The translations under genes and the position numbers were made by a program. DNA of 64,000 bases from Butyrivibrio sp. AE3004 (GTDB lineage: Bacteria > Bacillota > Clostridia > Lachnospirales > Lachnospiraceae), in assembly GCF_000703165.1 (NCBI RefSeq), contig NZ_JNLQ01000002.1, positions 1,240,001-1,304,000 on the forward strand. Reading direction: 5' to 3'. Shown here one piece after another: positions 62,561 through 64,000 of the stretch. Within the stretch, counting starts at the first letter, position 1. The number at the start of each line of letters is the position of its first letter. Under the pieces are notes generated by a model. The model had not been told where the DNA came from and searched no databases. It saw only the letters and a program-made list of their open reading frames with translations.

Positions 62561-64000
62561 ATGAAGAACAAAAAAATTAATCCACTATACTATATTGCTT
62601 TTTCGATAGTTGCATTCTTATTTGTACTTATCTGTTCTGCTACTACAAGTCCGATATATCCTAATTATAAGGGATGGGATTCAGGATTATTTCAGGTTAT
62701 CGGTAAGGGATGGTCAGAAGGATATGTTCCCTATAAACAATTGTATGATCAAAAAGGTCCGGCTCTATTCTTGATTGAAATGATTGGATATCTGATAACA
62801 GGTAACCAGTATGGGGTGTTTACTATACAAATTGTTTTAATGACAATTTCAATTTGTATAATCTATAAGATTTTTGCCAGATCCTTTAAGGACATATATG
62901 CAGCCATATTTGCTGTTTGCATTATTTTTTCCTTTTCCTGTAATTATGAGTTTGGAAATCTATGTGAAGAATATGCGAATCCATTTCTATTGACAAGCTT
63001 GCTCTTTGTCACAGAATGGATGGAAAATAAGAGTAAAAAAAATTCGAATCACAATCCATTATATGCTTTTTTCTATGGTATAACATTTGGATTTTGCTTT
63101 ATGTCCAGGCTGACAAATGCTGTTGCAGTTTGTATAGCTGTGTTATTTATCGTGCTGTATCTTTGTGTAAATAAGGCATGGGAGAATCTGCTAAAAAATG
63201 CAGTTGCTTTTATACTTGGGACAGCTCTATTGGTTGTTCCGTTTATGCTTTATTTTGCTACAAAGGATAGTACTTATGAGTTTTGGTACGGAACTTTTTT
63301 ATATAACATTTCTTATGCATCTAATTCGACTGGTGGAATAAGCACAATTATCAGAGGTGCGATGGGGCAGATAGGTAGCTATGCAGTGGTTGCTGCAGGA
63401 ATTGTGTGCTTGATTAAAAAAGAATATTTTAACGGAATAATGTACATGGCTCTTGGCATTGGAACAGAGTTTTTGCTTATGAATATTATGAACTTTGGTC
63501 ATTATTCCATGATAACATTCCCACTTTTTCCTGTTGCAATTTATGAATTAAAAAAGAAATTCGACGAAGGAAGAGAAAATGGAATAGTGTGGTTACAATA
63601 TTTATCTATAACTATATTGATTGGAACTTGTGGAATAGCTGCTATACGAACAGGAAAGGAGATGAATAAACTAAGATATTATTATGACAAGTATTCTTCA
63701 TCTCCATCTGAGGAGGCAATTGCACCTTATAAGCAATTGCTAGATTTTGTAGATCTGATTCCTAAAGAGGAAAGAAATCAGGTAGTGGGATATGGAACAA
63801 ATCCCTGGTTTTATCTGGATATGGACATAACCCCTGCTAACAGATTTTTTGTCATGCAGGACTGGCAGGCAGAATTCAGTGAGTCATTTAGGAACTATCT
63901 ATTGGAGGAATACACTGTAAATAAGTCAGCATGGATTGTGTACAGTGACTCAAAAGAACCCATTATAAAAGATATATTGGATGAGAGCTATGAATTAGTC
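62561..64000 (+). CDS. Glycosyltransferase 39-like (GT-C) membrane protein, 3' end cut by window
   Basis: An open frame of 480 codons runs from the ATG at 62561 to the window edge. It starts MKNKKINPLYYIAFSIVAF, with NYKGWDSGLFQVIGKGWSEGYVPYKQLYDQKGPALFL (residues about 34-70), whose acidic residue after helix 1 and KGP motif are typical of PMT_2/ArnT-type enzymes using lipid-phosphate sugars. About nine helices (8-380) precede an external C-terminal domain (PYKQLLDFVDLIPKEERNQ..). It would glycosylate polymer or protein outside the membrane. The 3' end is missing from this window. Confidence 0.88.
   Translation, partial: MKNKKINPLYYIAFSIVAFLFVLICSATTSPIYPNYKGWDSGLFQVIGKGWSEGYVPYKQLYDQKGPALFLIEMIGYLITGNQYGVFTIQIVLMTISICIIYKIFARSFKDIYAAIFAVCIIFSFSCNYEFGNLCEEYANPFLLTSLLFVTEWMENKSKKNSNHNPLYAFFYGITFGFCFMSRLTNAVAVCIAVLFIVLYLCVNKAWENLLKNAVAFILGTALLVVPFMLYFATKDSTYEFWYGTFLYNISYASNSTGGISTIIRGAMGQIGSYAVVAAGIVCLIKKEYFNGIMYMALGIGTEFLLMNIMNFGHYSMITFPLFPVAIYELKKKFDEGRENGIVWLQYLSITILIGTCGIAAIRTGKEMNKLRYYYDKYSSSPSEEAIAPYKQLLDFVDLIPKEERNQVVGYGTNPWFYLDMDITPANRFFVMQDWQAEFSESFRNYLLEEYTVNKSAWIVYSDSKEPIIKDILDESYELV

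Overview
The window looks like chromosomal DNA of a low-GC anaerobic Firmicute, most likely a Lachnospiraceae member of the Butyrivibrio/Pseudobutyrivibrio type. This is an inference from gene content and style, not from a marker gene: single-chain 1291-aa PurL, a MEMO/AMMECR1 fusion with its radical SAM partner, QueH, zinc-ribbon/DUF4234 and VanZ-like proteins, strong AGGAGG-type ribosome sites, and two classic sigma-A tRNA promoters. GC-richer housekeeping genes contrast with a much more AT-rich polysaccharide locus.

Regions. (1) 1-9.9 kb: small mixed genes, including a macro-NADAR fusion with ADP-ribose chemistry domains, the AmmeMemoRadiSam pair, a HAD hydrolase, a GH13 lipoprotein, tRNA-Trp, a VanZ-like protein and a TetR regulator. 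(2) 10.1-19.3 kb: purL, a 0.7-kb repeat island with palindromic elements and nine 41-bp tandem repeats, then carA-carB. (3) 19.5-27.1 kb: two overlapping hybrid histidine kinases, the second with a DegV-like domain between its receiver and HPt domains, followed by an ECF-type sigma factor and a probable membrane anti-sigma protein. (4) 27.1-33.1 kb: Nudix, GNAT, queH, an MBL-fold enzyme, a PfkB kinase and argS. (5) 33.1-41.2 kb: an accessory stretch with a multi-pass membrane protein, a dead IS200-type element, an HTH-Uma2 fusion with an operator-like promoter, an M42 peptidase, a diguanylate cyclase, tRNA(CAU) with a duplicated 3' end, and an intact IS630 element. (6) 41.5 kb to the end: one + strand exopolysaccharide/capsule locus, cut by the window edge.

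The polysaccharide locus has the parts of a Wzx/Wzy pathway: a priming phosphoglycosyl transferase, an Alg14/Alg13-like two-subunit transferase, many GT2/GT32-type transferases, a putative polymerase, a flippase, a fused chain-length/tyrosine kinase, an acyltransferase, a pyruvyl transferase fused to a GT2, a CotH-kinase protein and an embedded two-component system. Two parts do not belong to standard capsule assembly: a stand-alone PqqD-like protein (43884) and a lasso-peptide-B2-like pseudogene (58460) that keeps one reading frame but has several stops. Together they suggest a peptide-modification module, now broken, that once belonged to this locus.

The strongest leads are the DegV-containing hybrid kinase, the macro-NADAR gene with its convergent unknown partner, the PqqD/B2 relics, the HTH-Uma2 gene with repeat-overlapped promoter, and the scar downstream of the tRNA(CAU).
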